The notes beneath the pieces were generated by a model. The model saw only the letters and a list, made by a program, of their open reading frames with translations. It searched no databases and was not told the origin of the DNA. The translations under genes were made by a program, and so were the position numbers. Source: Nitrosomonadales bacterium (GTDB lineage: Bacteria; Pseudomonadota; Gammaproteobacteria; Burkholderiales; Gallionellaceae). Taken from it: DNA of 39,563 nucleotides. Where the stretch lies: contig JACPEI010000072.1 in assembly GCA_016183575.1 (NCBI GenBank), positions 1-39,563 of the forward strand. Direction: 5' to 3'. Shown one piece after another: positions 23,397 to 32,295 of the stretch (positions are counted from its first letter, which is position 1; each line of letters begins with the position of its first letter).

Positions 23397-26003
23397 TTAC
23401 GAAGATCCCGGGTTAATTGCGTCGTCCAATTCTGTTTTCGCATGCTTCAGTGCATCGTCCAGCGCGTTCATGAATTCATTGACCTTGATTGGTTTGGTAA
23501 GATAGCGGAAGAATCCAGCCTCCAGTCCCTTCTCGATATCGCGCAGCATGGCATTGGCACTGAGGGCAATGACCGGGATGTGCGCCGTGGCCGGGTCTGA
23601 GCGCAGAATATTCAGGGCTTCGATGCCGCTGATACCGGGCAGATTGATGTCCATCAGGATCACATCCGGGAGGTGGGCGCGCGCCAGCGCTATGCCGAAA
23701 TTGCCGTCGCGCGCGCTCAACATGTGTACCTGCGGGTGATCCGCAATGATTTGCTCGACCAGCATCAGGTTGGCCGGATTGTCTTCCACATAGAGCAGGG
23801 TGCGCAGCGCCTCGTTCCCCTGGGTTTGCGGCGCAAGCTCTACTGGCAGGGTGTTTTCAGCGGCAAGGTGCGGCGTAACGTCCCGGATCAGCTCGATCCA
23901 GAATTCGCTGCCCGCTCCGACGGTACTTTTCACGCCGAGGGTGCCGCCCATCAGTTCGACCAGTTGCTTGGTGACCACCAGACCGATGCCCGTCCCTTCC
24001 TCGGCGCCGTTCTCCTGTCCGAGACGATTGAACGGCTGAAAAAGCTGCACCAGCTTTTCCGGAGGCAATCCCGCACCGCTGTCTTTGATGCTGATGCGTA
24101 TGCGTTCCGGGGTGCTCATGGTGCATCTCACTTCGACCGTGCCCTGCTCGCGGTTGTATTTGATCGCATTGGAAAGCAGGTTGATCAGAACCTGCTTTAC
24201 CCGGGTTCGATCGGCATGGGCAAACCAAGTGTGGTCAAACGGGAGGAAGTTTATCTGAATGCCGTGTTTTTGCGCCTGCGGTTCGATCATGGCCTGGCAT
24301 TCGAGGATGACATCGATCAGCGACACCGGTTCCCGCGACAGCGACAGCTTGCCGGATTCGATCACCGCGAGATCGAGAATTTCGTTGATCAGTTCCAGCA
24401 GATACCATCCTGCCTTGATAATCTGGTGCAGCCTTGCAATCTGGGCGTCCGTCGGCGGCGGGGAACCGGTCTCCAGCAGCTGGGCGAAGCCGAGGATCGC
24501 ATTGAGCGGTGTACGCAGTTCATGGCTCATTCTGGAAAGGAATTCAGATTTTGCGAGATTGGCTTTTTCCGCTGCAGACTTGGCGCGCTCCAGCTCGGCG
24601 TTCTTTTCCTGCAGTAACTGATCCAGGCGTTTGCGTTCGGTGATGTCGCGCGCCGAGCTGTATACCAGTTGCCGGCCGTCAATCTCCACCCGTGAGGTGT
24701 TGACTTCGACATCAATGATGCTGCCATCGCGGCGGCGATGCTGGGTTTCAAACACCGAATTGCTGCTTCCCAGTGCGTCTATTTTTGCTTTCAATTCCTC
24801 TGCTGACCATTGCGCGTTCCACTGCGCCACATTCATGCCCAGCAGTTCCTCTTTCGTGTAGCCCAGCATGCGGCAAAACGCATCGTTCACCTGTACCAGG
24901 TTGCCGTCGATATCAAAGATGTAAATACCGTCGCCAGCCGTGCGCAGCAGCATCTCGTTCTTGTAGCTTTCGCGCGCTACCGCTGCAGCTGTTTGCAAGG
25001 CGCGCTCCCGGTCACGTATCAGCAGCCAGGCGAGCAGTGTAAACAGCAGGCTCATACTGATACCGGTAGCGGCAATAGTACGGGGTTTCTCCTTGTCGAG
25101 TTGCGCATCGAAACTGGGCAGGGAGTGTACCCCTATCGTCCAGATGTGCTCAGCGATACTGACTTGCGTTAAGCTTCGAAAGCCGGGATGTTGGTGTTGG
25201 ACGAGGGGGGTGGAGTCGTACATCGCCGTCTTGTCCGACGCTTCTTCACCATCGTAGATTTCGATGTCGAGGTTGCCAGCGCGTGCGCCAAGGACCCCGG
25301 CCATCAGGTCATTCATGCGAAACGGAGAATAGACCCAGCCGATGATGTTGGCGCGGCGTTCGGCCAGGGTTTCATGTGGAAGGCCATTGCGGTACACCGG
25401 CGCATACATGAGAAAGCCAGACTGTACTTGCTGTCCGGCTTCCTGCACCAGCGTGACCTTGCCTGACATCGCCGTCTTATCCAAATCGCGTGCCTGCTCC
25501 ATGGCCGCACGGCGCACCGCTTCTGAATACATGTCATAGCCAAAGGCGCGCAAGTTGCGGTCGGTGAACGGCTCCAGAAAGACGATGGAGGTATAGAGGT
25601 CGCGTTCGCCTTCTGGGCGCAGTGTGTAGTTGGGGAAGCCTTCTTTGCGTATTGCTTCGATATGCCTGGCTTTTTCTTGCGGCGGAATGATCAGCGAAAA
25701 ACCGATGCCCTGAATGCCCGGAAAGAGATTGTCCAAGCGCAGGCTGGCCACATAGTCATGGAATGCATTTCGCTCAACACTCTTCGACGCGATATACAGG
25801 CCTTTGACACCGCGCAGGACTTGTTCATAAGCTGCCAGCCGCTGCTCGATGCGCAACGTGATTTCGCGAACATGGTAAGCGAAGTTGTCTTGCTGAGTCT
25901 GATGTGCGGCATTAACGGCTGCCTGCTGCGAAAAATAAGTTACAGTGAACCCGACCACCAGCACCAGCCACGGCAACGATTTACTGAGGCGCAAATAGTT
26001 CAT
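23397..26003 (-). CDS. Hybrid sensor histidine kinase (CHASE-PAS-HisKA-HATPase-REC)
   Basis: An 868-residue inner-membrane signalling protein. A first membrane helix (LPWLVLVVGFTVTYF, residues about 10-25) and a second near 320 (ISMSLLFTLLAWLLI) enclose a periplasmic CHASE domain, seen as FPGIQGIGFSLIIPP and GFLMYAPVYRNGLP. A PAS domain follows (GDGIYIFDIDGNLVQVNDAF), then the dimerisation helix with phospho-accepting His494 in SRMSHELRTPLNAI, and an ATPase domain (DSGAGLPPEKL, GTGIGLVVTKQLVELMGG). A C-terminal receiver has Asp785 in DVILMDINLPG. No response-regulator gene adjoins it; phosphate probably goes to a separate Hpt protein. CHASE ligands are small molecules, unknown here. Confidence 0.93.
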   Translation of the reverse strand: MNYLRLSKSLPWLVLVVGFTVTYFSQQAAVNAAHQTQQDNFAYHVREITLRIEQRLAAYEQVLRGVKGLYIASKSVERNAFHDYVASLRLDNLFPGIQGIGFSLIIPPQEKARHIEAIRKEGFPNYTLRPEGERDLYTSIVFLEPFTDRNLRAFGYDMYSEAVRRAAMEQARDLDKTAMSGKVTLVQEAGQQVQSGFLMYAPVYRNGLPHETLAERRANIIGWVYSPFRMNDLMAGVLGARAGNLDIEIYDGEEASDKTAMYDSTPLVQHQHPGFRSLTQVSIAEHIWTIGVHSLPSFDAQLDKEKPRTIAATGISMSLLFTLLAWLLIRDRERALQTAAAVARESYKNEMLLRTAGDGIYIFDIDGNLVQVNDAFCRMLGYTKEELLGMNVAQWNAQWSAEELKAKIDALGSSNSVFETQHRRRDGSIIDVEVNTSRVEIDGRQLVYSSARDITERKRLDQLLQEKNAELERAKSAAEKANLAKSEFLSRMSHELRTPLNAILGFAQLLETGSPPPTDAQIARLHQIIKAGWYLLELINEILDLAVIESGKLSLSREPVSLIDVILECQAMIEPQAQKHGIQINFLPFDHTWFAHADRTRVKQVLINLLSNAIKYNREQGTVEVRCTMSTPERIRISIKDSGAGLPPEKLVQLFQPFNRLGQENGAEEGTGIGLVVTKQLVELMGGTLGVKSTVGAGSEFWIELIRDVTPHLAAENTLPVELAPQTQGNEALRTLLYVEDNPANLMLVEQIIADHPQVHMLSARDGNFGIALARAHLPDVILMDINLPGISGIEALNILRSDPATAHIPVIALSANAMLRDIEKGLEAGFFRYLTKPIKVNEFMNALDDALKHAKTELDDAINPGSS

Positions 26004-26268
26004 GGCGCGCGCGTAAAAATATGATTGAGGGCGCCGTGCGCACCAAATCTTTTCGGTATCATTCCGGGCAAGAACCTACCTTGAATTTTTCGGATAAGGA
26101 AGTTTACAAGATTTGATGGGCAAGTGACATAGGACAAACACCGATGGCTAACCAATCCTTGATCGAGCCTTGAATGTCTCCTATTGGCGGCGGGTTCAAC
26201 CCTAACTCTTTGAGTTAACTACCCCTAAGTAAAGGAGGGTTTTGGCAAATTCCAGTGCTTGGTTTGAA

Positions 26269-26969
26269 TCAAACAGACGGGTAGCGTACTTTACCGATGA
26301 CGTCCGCGCCTATGCGCTGTCGTAATGGCAGGTAGGCAGCCAGCACCCCCAGCATGAGACCAGCCAACACATCCACCGTCACATGCTGGCGTGTGGCCAG
26401 GGTGGAATAGATGATGCCGATGCACCACGTCCAATTGAAGATGAGCATCCACAGCGGCGCAGCAAGTGATGCAGCCAGATACCCGAAAAAATGGCTGTGG
26501 CGACGTGAAGCGAAGGGCAGGCATTGCCCGAGGCGTCCATGCTTTTAAGGAGCTCCACATCGGGATATTGAGCCCAGTCGATGTTGGCTGCGGGGACTGC
26601 CGTGGGCCAGAAGTAGAAGACGATCAGCCCTGCGAGGCAGGTCCCGGTCATGGCCAACCCATAGTTATACAGTTCGCGCCGTGTCGCCAGCAATGCCGGA
26701 GGCAGGGAAACATAGACCCACAGTAACAGGTACATGGGCAAAGCCAGAGGCTGAAAGCCGATCAGGCGATCCAACAAGGTGATGGGCATCACCGTGGCCG
26801 GGTAGGCCGGGGCTTTGAGCAGATAGAAGTAAGCGCCGAAAAACAGGCTGATGAAAAGCATCGTTCCGATACTTTTGAGATTCATATGCATGGGTATTGC
26901 CGCTGCAGCCTGACGATACCACGGCGTCTGCTGGCTACTTTCGTTCAAGTCCGGCAGGCGGCTGGTCAT
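26269..26969 (-). pseudogene. PAP2-superfamily phosphatase gene with a single-base frameshift
   Basis: The gene starts at the ATG 26967-26969, overlapping the deacetylase stop as ATGA, and encodes MTSRLPDLNES followed by several membrane helices and the PAP2 block NACPSLHVATAIF. In a run of six A (26486-26491, T on the gene strand) the reading shifts. The current frame then ends in an unrelated tail at 26379, while the neighbouring frame continues sensibly as FGYLAASLAAPLW, STLATRQHVTVDVLAGL (the second PAP2 block with catalytic His) and ends RYPSV-TGA at 26269-26271. One extra T would restore a protein of about 233 residues. The family hydrolyses or transfers lipid phosphates. It is the last gene of the second pigment operon. 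Confidence 0.8.
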
Positions 26970-27769
26970 GACAGGGCGTGACGTAGGGTGACCAAGCGCA
27001 GATTGGCTGCCCTGGCTGCGGCCAGAACGGCGGGGAGCACTTCGAGAATAACCGGGGTGCCGCCGGGCGTGCGCGCCGCGTTGCCATCGTGCAGCAGCAA
27101 AATGGCGCCCGCCCGCAGGCCGTTTAACAGCCTGTTTTTGACGCGTTCCGCATCGCCGATCCGGGTGTCGAAACCGCGCGCCGACCAGCCGGCAAGCCGC
27201 AGCTCCAGCCGGGCGAGCACCGGGTCGAGAAAATAATTGCGCAAGCCGGCAGGCGCGCGAAAAAACAACGGGCGCTGGCCGGTAATCGCGGTGAGCGTGT
27301 CCTGGGCGGCCTGCAATTCGCGTGTGATGCCGGAACGGCCCAGCAGTGAAAAATGATGGCGGTGATGCTGGCTGTGGTTTTCCACGGCATGGCCGCGGCG
27401 CACGATTTCGCGGCATAAGTCCGGATGATGTGCGGCTTTTTCACCGATGCAGAAAAAGGTGGCCCGGGCAGCGTAATGATCGAGCAGCTCCAGCACCTGC
27501 GGCGTGACGGCGGGATCGGGGCCGTCGTCGATGGTCAGGGCGATTTCATTCCTGGCCGCAGCGGCGGCAGGCAGCCGCGTCCAGTTCGGCCCCAGCCAGT
27601 GGCTGCGCGGCCACAGCCCGAGCAGCACGAGCAGCGCGTGATTGGCCAGCAAGGCGCCAAGCACCCAGCGCCACTGTCCGGGTTCGGCGATCACTGCCGC
27701 CAGGGCCAGCACATGCAGCGCGAGGGTTGCGCGGATCAGCGGCGTCGGTTGCCAGCGTGCGCTATGCAT
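26966..27769 (-). CDS. Polysaccharide deacetylase family protein (NodB homology)
   Basis: A 267-residue protein with two N-terminal hydrophobic segments (residues about 12-30 and 35-52) and a NodB-like catalytic domain. Motif 1 is TIDDGPD with the metal-binding Asp; motif 2 is HAVENHSQHHRHHF, which supplies the His ligands although it differs from the classical HTxxH; motif 3 is LFFRAPAGLRN; and ILLLHDG is the last block. Substrates of the family are N- or O-acetyl groups on sugars. The gene overlaps the exporter gene by 8 nt and the PAP2 gene by 4 nt, so it belongs to the pigment operon, perhaps trimming the glycosylated product (inference). Confidence 0.88.
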   Translation of the reverse strand: MHSARWQPTPLIRATLALHVLALAAVIAEPGQWRWVLGALLANHALLVLLGLWPRSHWLGPNWTRLPAAAAARNEIALTIDDGPDPAVTPQVLELLDHYAARATFFCIGEKAAHHPDLCREIVRRGHAVENHSQHHRHHFSLLGRSGITRELQAAQDTLTAITGQRPLFFRAPAGLRNYFLDPVLARLELRLAGWSARGFDTRIGDAERVKNRLLNGLRAGAILLLHDGNAARTPGGTPVILEVLPAVLAAARAANLRLVTLRHALS

Positions 27770-30278
27770 GGATCTTCCTGGCGAAAATCGCAGAATAAAT
27801 CAGCGCGAGGATGACGCCCGGCGCCACGGTGACGCCCATGGCCTGCAATATCGACACGTTGGAAAACGCCAGCAGGCCGAAACCCGCGACGGTCGTCAGG
27901 TTGGCGAACAGCATCGAGGCCAGCGTGCGAGGTGAAATGGTGTGGTAAATCTGTTTGGTCTCAGCCATTGTCCCCTCTCCCGCTCGCGGGAGAGGGTTAG
28001 GGGCAGGGTGATCGGCCCGATCAAAAAACAGCGCGTAATTGGAGCCCACCGCAGCCACCAGCAGCAGGCCTACCAGATGCAGAATGATCAGCTGCTGGCC
28101 AAACAAAGCCAACCCAGCCGTGACGGTGATGACCGCGGCCGCCAGCGGCGCGATGATGCGCAGCACGCGCATCGGCGAGCGAAAAACCCATAGCAGCAGC
28201 CCGATGATGGCGACCAGCCCGCCCAGCGACAACAGGATGGCCTCGTGCAAGTAGCCGGAATACAGGCGGTCGGACTCGGCTTTCATGTCCACGAACAGCA
28301 TATCGGGCAACTCGGTGGCGCCCGTGGTGTCCGTGGTACTTAGCGCAGCGCGGATGCGGCTGGCGTCGATGCCGGCACCCTCAGGGGCGGCAAGCGGCAA
28401 CAAGGCACTCCAGTGGCGGTCTTGCCGGATGAGTAGCGCATCCACCGCCATGGCCATCGAGGTCTGCTCAAGATCGGACGCTTGCAGCAGGGGCTGGCTG
28501 CGTGCGGCCGCAACATCGGCAACAAACGGCGCAAACCGTTGCGCTTGCACCGGCAAGCCCCGAACGGCTTGCGTCAGCCGCGTTTCCAGCACGGCGGGGG
28601 CGGGCAGGCTGGCCTGGCGGGCGCGCTGCGTCGCTATGCTGGGAAGATAACGGCTGGGGCTTTCAAATCCGGCAAGTTCGCCCTGATCGACTTGCGCCTG
28701 CAGCACCGTGGAAACCTGTTCGGCAGACTGCAATACGGATTCCCGGCTCGCGCCGGAGATCACCACCAGATAACGCACATCAGGCGCGCCCATGTCGGCG
28801 CGCAGGCTGGCATCCAGTTCCAGATCGGCTTGCGAGACCGGGCTTAATGAGGAAATCTGGTCATTCCACAGACTGGCGCGGTGCTCGACGAGAACGGTGC
28901 AGGCCGCCAGCAGCAGGAGCGCGGCCGCCCAGCGCAGTGCGGCGGCGCGCCGCACCAGACGGGACAGGATCAGGCCGATAGCCGATACGTCATGAATGCG
29001 AAAGTTCGCCGGCAGCAGATAAGGCAGGACGAAGCGGGTCACCGTTGCGGCGGCGATCAGGCCGGCAATCGAATACAGGCCGAGTTGCGCCAGACCGGGA
29101 AAGTCGGACAGCAGCAGCGCGGCAAAGCCGAATATCGAGGTCAGCACGCCGAGGCGGATGGTGGGCCAGAAGCGCCTGATCCAGTCCTGCCGGTCTGCCC
29201 CTCCATGTTCAGATTGCACAAACAGGTAGACTGAATAATCTACCGCCTCGCCGATCAGTGCGGTGCCGAATCCCAGGGTGATGCCATGCACCTCCCCAAA
29301 GCCCAGGCTGACTGCCGCGATGCCGGCCAGCGCGCCGCTGATGACGGGCAAAAAACCCAATGCCAATGCGCTGAAGGAACGATAAACCAGCAACAACAGC
29401 GTCGCGATCAGCACCATGCCGATGACGGACAGGCGGGTGACCTGGCTTTTGATGGTGTCGCGCGAAGTCACCGAAAACACGCCGGGGCCGGTCATCACCA
29501 GATTAAAACAAGCGCCCTTCACGTTTGCTTCCTCGCCCGCTTGCGGGAGAGGGTTGGGGAGAGGGCAGCCCTTTTGGAGAGAGTTGGGGGAGAGAGAAAC
29601 AGCCGTGTCAAACGCCTGGCGGATGGCGGCCATGGCGCGTTGCTGGGCGTCGGTATCGGAGCCCGATGCGCGCGTTTGCATCAGCATCAGGGCGCGCGCG
29701 CCGTCGCGCGATGCACATGTGCCATCGACCATCTGCGGGCGGCTGCCGCTGTTGAGCTGGCCGAGCAATTGCACCATTTCGCCGCTCGGGTCGCGCGGCA
29801 GCAGCGATTTGACCAGCAGTCCGGCAGGCGAGGCGAGCAGGTCGATGCTGTCGCTCAGCGCGGCGTGCAGGCCGTCTGTGCTGAAGCGTGCAGGCGTCAC
29901 TGCGGGGCTGAGCAGGTAGCGGTTGTCGAACAGGAAAGCCCGGTCGCGCTCGGCGCTGACGGGCTCGCCGTTATTGACGCTGACGAAGGCGGGATCGGCG
30001 CGCAGGCGCTGGGCGATTTGCTTGGAAAGCCTGGCGCGGGCGGGCGCATCGGCGCCTTCGATGCCCACCAGAATCAGGCGCGAGGCCAGGCCGTCAGTGA
30101 TCTGCTCGAGGAGTAGTTGCTGTGCCGGCGTGGGGCTGCGCGGCAGAAATGCCGATAAATCGGTAGTGAACTGGCTGCGGCTGATGATGATGCCGCAGGC
30201 GAGGATAAACGCCAGCCACAAGACGATCGAAGTCCGGGCTATCGCTGTCCGGCCGTGCCGCGCTGGAGCTGGACTCAC
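27762..30278 (-). CDS. MMPL/RND-type exporter of the aryl-polyene locus (ApeM type), with two repeat insertions
   Basis: An 838-residue inner-membrane transporter with the RND twofold layout: a membrane helix at residues 15-33, a large periplasmic domain, a helix bundle starting LSVIGMVLIATLLLLVYRSF, a second periplasmic domain and a second bundle (EAILLSLGGLVAIIGLLLWV; TTVAGFGLLAFSN). ALGFGTALIGEAVDYSVYL is the conserved charged helix. It probably extracts the lipid-linked polyene towards the LolA-like carrier. Two type A repeats are read in frame: residues about 236-249 (CPLPNPLPQAGEE), with a degenerate unit before it, and about 757-769 (PAPNPLPRAGEG), in loops just before membrane helices. 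The start is GTG at 30276-30278, overlapping the preceding stop. Confidence 0.9.
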   Translation of the reverse strand: MSPAPARHGRTAIARTSIVLWLAFILACGIIISRSQFTTDLSAFLPRSPTPAQQLLLEQITDGLASRLILVGIEGADAPARARLSKQIAQRLRADPAFVSVNNGEPVSAERDRAFLFDNRYLLSPAVTPARFSTDGLHAALSDSIDLLASPAGLLVKSLLPRDPSGEMVQLLGQLNSGSRPQMVDGTCASRDGARALMLMQTRASGSDTDAQQRAMAAIRQAFDTAVSLSPNSLQKGCPLPNPLPQAGEEANVKGACFNLVMTGPGVFSVTSRDTIKSQVTRLSVIGMVLIATLLLLVYRSFSALALGFLPVISGALAGIAAVSLGFGEVHGITLGFGTALIGEAVDYSVYLFVQSEHGGADRQDWIRRFWPTIRLGVLTSIFGFAALLLSDFPGLAQLGLYSIAGLIAAATVTRFVLPYLLPANFRIHDVSAIGLILSRLVRRAAALRWAAALLLLAACTVLVEHRASLWNDQISSLSPVSQADLELDASLRADMGAPDVRYLVVISGASRESVLQSAEQVSTVLQAQVDQGELAGFESPSRYLPSIATQRARQASLPAPAVLETRLTQAVRGLPVQAQRFAPFVADVAAARSQPLLQASDLEQTSMAMAVDALLIRQDRHWSALLPLAAPEGAGIDASRIRAALSTTDTTGATELPDMLFVDMKAESDRLYSGYLHEAILLSLGGLVAIIGLLLWVFRSPMRVLRIIAPLAAAVITVTAGLALFGQQLIILHLVGLLLVAAVGSNYALFFDRADHPAPNPLPRAGEGTMAETKQIYHTISPRTLASMLFANLTTVAGFGLLAFSNVSILQAMGVTVAPGVILALIYSAIFARKIHA
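27971..28008. repeat. Type A palindrome inside the exporter gene (C-terminal copy)
   Basis: CCCCTCTCCCGCTCGCGGGA continues as GAGGGTTAGGGGCAGGG. The CTCCCGCTCGCGGGAG core is a near-perfect palindrome. On the gene strand it reads PAPNPLPRAGEGT, lengthening the loop before the YHTISPRTLASMLFANL segment. Confidence 0.85.
29531..29600. repeat. Type A palindrome plus a degenerate second unit inside the exporter gene (N-terminal copy)
   Basis: The unit CCTCGCCCGCTTGCGGGAGA continues as GGGTTGGGGAGAGGGC (29531-29566). A degraded unit follows (GAGAGAGTTGGGGGAGAGAG). In the gene frame they read SLSPNSLQKG and CPLPNPLPQAGEE. Confidence 0.82.
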
Positions 30279-30943
30279 GGTGCGGCCAGCTTTTCGATGA
30301 GCATCAGCGAGCTGTCGCCGTCGGCCTGGGTGATTTCGATGCTGCGCACCGCGTCGCGCACCCCGACGATGCGGATGCGCGTTACCACGGCCTGCATTTT
30401 TTCATCCAGCGGCAGCAGTTGCAGGGTCCAGTGTTCGGAAGTGCCGCCCAGACTCAACCGGTAATTGCGTTCCAGCGCCTTGCGGTCGCCCGCCAGGGTG
30501 CCGCGGATGCTGTCGATGAAAGCCGCCAGTTCCGGGTAGCCCTGCAATTGCAAACGGTGTTTCTGGCGGCCGCGCTCGATGACCAGCGTGCCGCCATCCA
30601 CCGTCATGGATTCGGCCTTGGGTTTGAGGGTGCGTTTTTCCAGATGGTCGGGTGCGCTGTAGAATAGTTCGCCGGAGGATTCCACCGGTTTATCGAGCAT
30701 GGCGATGAATTTCTTTTCGACAAAGCTGGCATGGTCGGAGCGGGTCTGCGCCAGGACACTCATGAGTTGGTCGATATCCCAGTCGGCGGCGTGGCTGACG
30801 GCAGGCAACAGCGCCAGTGCAACGAGCAAGTGCCGTAAGGCGCACAGCGCAAAAAGCAGGTGCGAATTTATTCGCACCAACAATGAGTTGCGTGCGAATA
30901 AATTCGCACCTACAAATCCGCCAACTGCTTTTTTCAGGATCAT
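30275..30943 (-). CDS. LolA-like outer-membrane lipid carrier (ApeL type)
   Basis: A 222-residue exported protein of the LolA fold, expected to shuttle the polyene lipid across the periplasm with the MMPL exporter. DWDIDQLMSVLAQTRSDHAS, FVEKKFIAMLDKPVESSGEL and LFYSAPDHLEKRTLKPKAES are typical strands. The signal peptide is odd: MILKKAVGGF, then about 19 residues encoded by a palindromic repeat (VGANLFARNSLLVRINSHL), then the hydrophobic core LLVALALLPAVSHA. The ATG overlaps the preceding stop (ATGA), so translation probably starts there and the repeat lengthens the signal peptide's n-region. A downstream TTG start cannot be excluded. Confidence 0.85.
   Translation of the reverse strand: MILKKAVGGFVGANLFARNSLLVRINSHLLFALCALRHLLVALALLPAVSHAADWDIDQLMSVLAQTRSDHASFVEKKFIAMLDKPVESSGELFYSAPDHLEKRTLKPKAESMTVDGGTLVIERGRQKHRLQLQGYPELAAFIDSIRGTLAGDRKALERNYRLSLGGTSEHWTLQLLPLDEKMQAVVTRIRIVGVRDAVRSIEITQADGDSSLMLIEKLAAP
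30857..30913. repeat. Type C palindrome in the signal-peptide region of the LolA-like gene
   Basis: Two units, AGGTGCGAATTTATTCGCACC and GTGCGAATAAATTCGCACCT, are each palindromic and are inverted relative to one another around CAACAATGAGTTGC. The block is open in the gene frame. Confidence 0.85.
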
Positions 30944-31878
30944 GATTTGGGAGGCATTGTAGTGTCTGCGGGCTGCCAGAAATCGAAAAAATTAAACCAG
31001 TTATACGGTGCCTTGCGGCAGTATTGATCCAGCAGCGTGGCATAACGGGTGATGGCCGCTTGCAGGGCGGCATCGCGCTGGCCGCGCGCCACGGCAGAAA
31101 AATCCGCCAGGGGTTCGAAATGGATGGCGTAGCGGTTGCCGCCCAGATACAGCCCGGTCATGAATACCACCGGCCGCCGCAGCAATGCGGCCATGCGGAA
31201 CGGCCCGATGGGCAAGTTCGCGTCAGCGCCGAGGATCTGCACCGGGTACAGTGTGTCGTTGCCCGGGGTGCGATCGGCCAGCATGCCGACGATACCGCCG
31301 GCATCCAGGCGCTCGCGCACCCTGAGCATGGAATCGATATGCCCCAGGCCGATGATATCCTGCACCGCCTCCGGATTGATCGCGGCCAGCATGGAGTTGA
31401 TCTTTTGCGCGTTGTCCTCGTGCATCAGCATGGCGACGCGCAAATCCTGGTGTTTCCGGCCAATCGCGCGGATCACTTCGAAGCTGCCGAGATGCGCGCC
31501 CATCAGGAACAAGCCCTTGCCGCCGGCAAGCAGGCGATGCAGCGTGTCTTCGCCGTGCACTTCAAAATCGAACAGATCGAAGCGGCGGTTGACCAGATAG
31601 ACACGGTCATGGATGGTGGCGGCAAAGGTGAAAAAATGCCGGTACAGATCGCGCCAGCGGGCAGGGCGGCCCAACGCACGCCCGAGATAATCGCTGGAAG
31701 CGCGGCGGCTGGCCGGTGCGAACAGCAGAAAATAAGCGGCGATCAGGTGCAGCACGCCGCGCGCCGCGCGCCGCCCCAGGCGCAGCGAAATCCAGGTCAT
31801 GACGCGCAACATCAGCATGCTGCTGCGCTCCGGGGTATGCGCCCAGGCGGCCTGGCCGGCTGTCGGATGAGGTGTCAT
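30940..31878 (-). CDS. LpxL-like lysophospholipid/lipid A-type acyltransferase
   Basis: A 312-residue inner-membrane acyltransferase of the LpxL/HtrB family as found in aryl-polyene loci. A hydrophobic segment at residues about 38-55 (ARGVLHLIAAYFLLFAPA) should anchor it. The catalytic motif is GAHLGSFE, where family members have H(x)4(D/E), here His and Glu. ADRTPGNDTLYPVQILG and PIGPFRMAALLRRPVVFMTG are conserved later blocks. It probably adds an acyl chain, or the polyene acyl group itself, to a lipid acceptor. The start is supported by AAGGA upstream of the ATG at 31876-31878. Confidence 0.87.
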   Translation of the reverse strand: MTPHPTAGQAAWAHTPERSSMLMLRVMTWISLRLGRRAARGVLHLIAAYFLLFAPASRRASSDYLGRALGRPARWRDLYRHFFTFAATIHDRVYLVNRRFDLFDFEVHGEDTLHRLLAGGKGLFLMGAHLGSFEVIRAIGRKHQDLRVAMLMHEDNAQKINSMLAAINPEAVQDIIGLGHIDSMLRVRERLDAGGIVGMLADRTPGNDTLYPVQILGADANLPIGPFRMAALLRRPVVFMTGLYLGGNRYAIHFEPLADFSAVARGQRDAALQAAITRYATLLDQYCRKAPYNWFNFFDFWQPADTTMPPKS

Positions 31879-31909
31879 TCCATTTTTCCTTCAAAACAGC
31901 AATAACCAT

Positions 31910-31960
31910 GTAGGGTACATTCCATGCACCATTGCCATTGGTGCATGGAATGCACCCTAC
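31910..31960. repeat. Palindrome between the dehydratase (ApeI-like) and acyltransferase genes
   Basis: GTAGGGTACATTCCATGCACC and GGTGCATGGAATGCACCCTAC pair with one mismatch around a 9-nt loop. It breaks an otherwise overlapping operon by about 110 bp. Confidence 0.88.
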
Positions 31961-31989
31961 GATATTTCATTTTTGATTTAGAAATGGAA

Positions 31990-32295
31990 TCATACAGGCG
32001 ATCCCGGCGCGATACTGCCGCTGGCGATTTTGCGCATCCCCGCCAGGATATCGAAGCGGATCGTGCCGTCGGCCGAGATGCTGTGCCGGATCAGCAGTTC
32101 GTCGCCGGGGCGCGCCGGGCTCAGAAACTTGGCCAAGCTGATCTCGCACAGATCCAGCGCGATCCCAGTGGCAGCGGCAATGATTTGCAGCGCCATGTCC
32201 AGCAGCAAGACGCCGGGGAGGATCGGGGTGCCGGGAAAGTGTCCGGCAAAGGCGGGGTGATCCGGCGGAACAGTCCAGTGCGCGGCGTTATTCAT
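31990..32295 (-). CDS. 3-hydroxyacyl-ACP dehydratase, FabZ/ApeI-like
   Basis: A 101-residue hot-dog protein with the FabA/FabZ signature HPAFAGHFPGTPILPGVLLL (residues 13-32), which includes the catalytic His region. The first 12 residues are short and the chain is at the lower end of family size. In studied aryl-polyene systems the ApeI-type protein forms a heterodimer with ApeP, here the dehydratase gene at 14859-15467. It would dehydrate 3-hydroxyacyl-ACP. Its start overlaps the ligase stop as ATGA. Confidence 0.88.
   Translation of the reverse strand: MNNAAHWTVPPDHPAFAGHFPGTPILPGVLLLDMALQIIAAATGIALDLCEISLAKFLSPARPGDELLIRHSISADGTIRFDILAGMRKIASGSIAPGSPV

Noticed and set aside
23673-24617. 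314-codon plus-strand frame opposite the histidine kinase
   Set aside because: The minus strand carries all kinase motifs in order; the plus frame has none.
26220-26255. Possible terminator or regulator-binding dyad (CTACCCCTAAG..AGGAGGGTTTTGG)
   Set aside because: The pairing is short and imperfect; not enough to call either a terminator or an operator.
26970-27416. N-terminal extension of the PAP2 reading frame into the deacetylase gene
   Set aside because: The ATGA overlap and family N-terminus favour the start at 26969; the upstream codons lie in the deacetylase gene in another frame.
29286-30116. 276-codon plus-strand frame opposite the exporter
   Set aside because: Low-complexity Gln/Arg-rich shadow of the MMPL gene.
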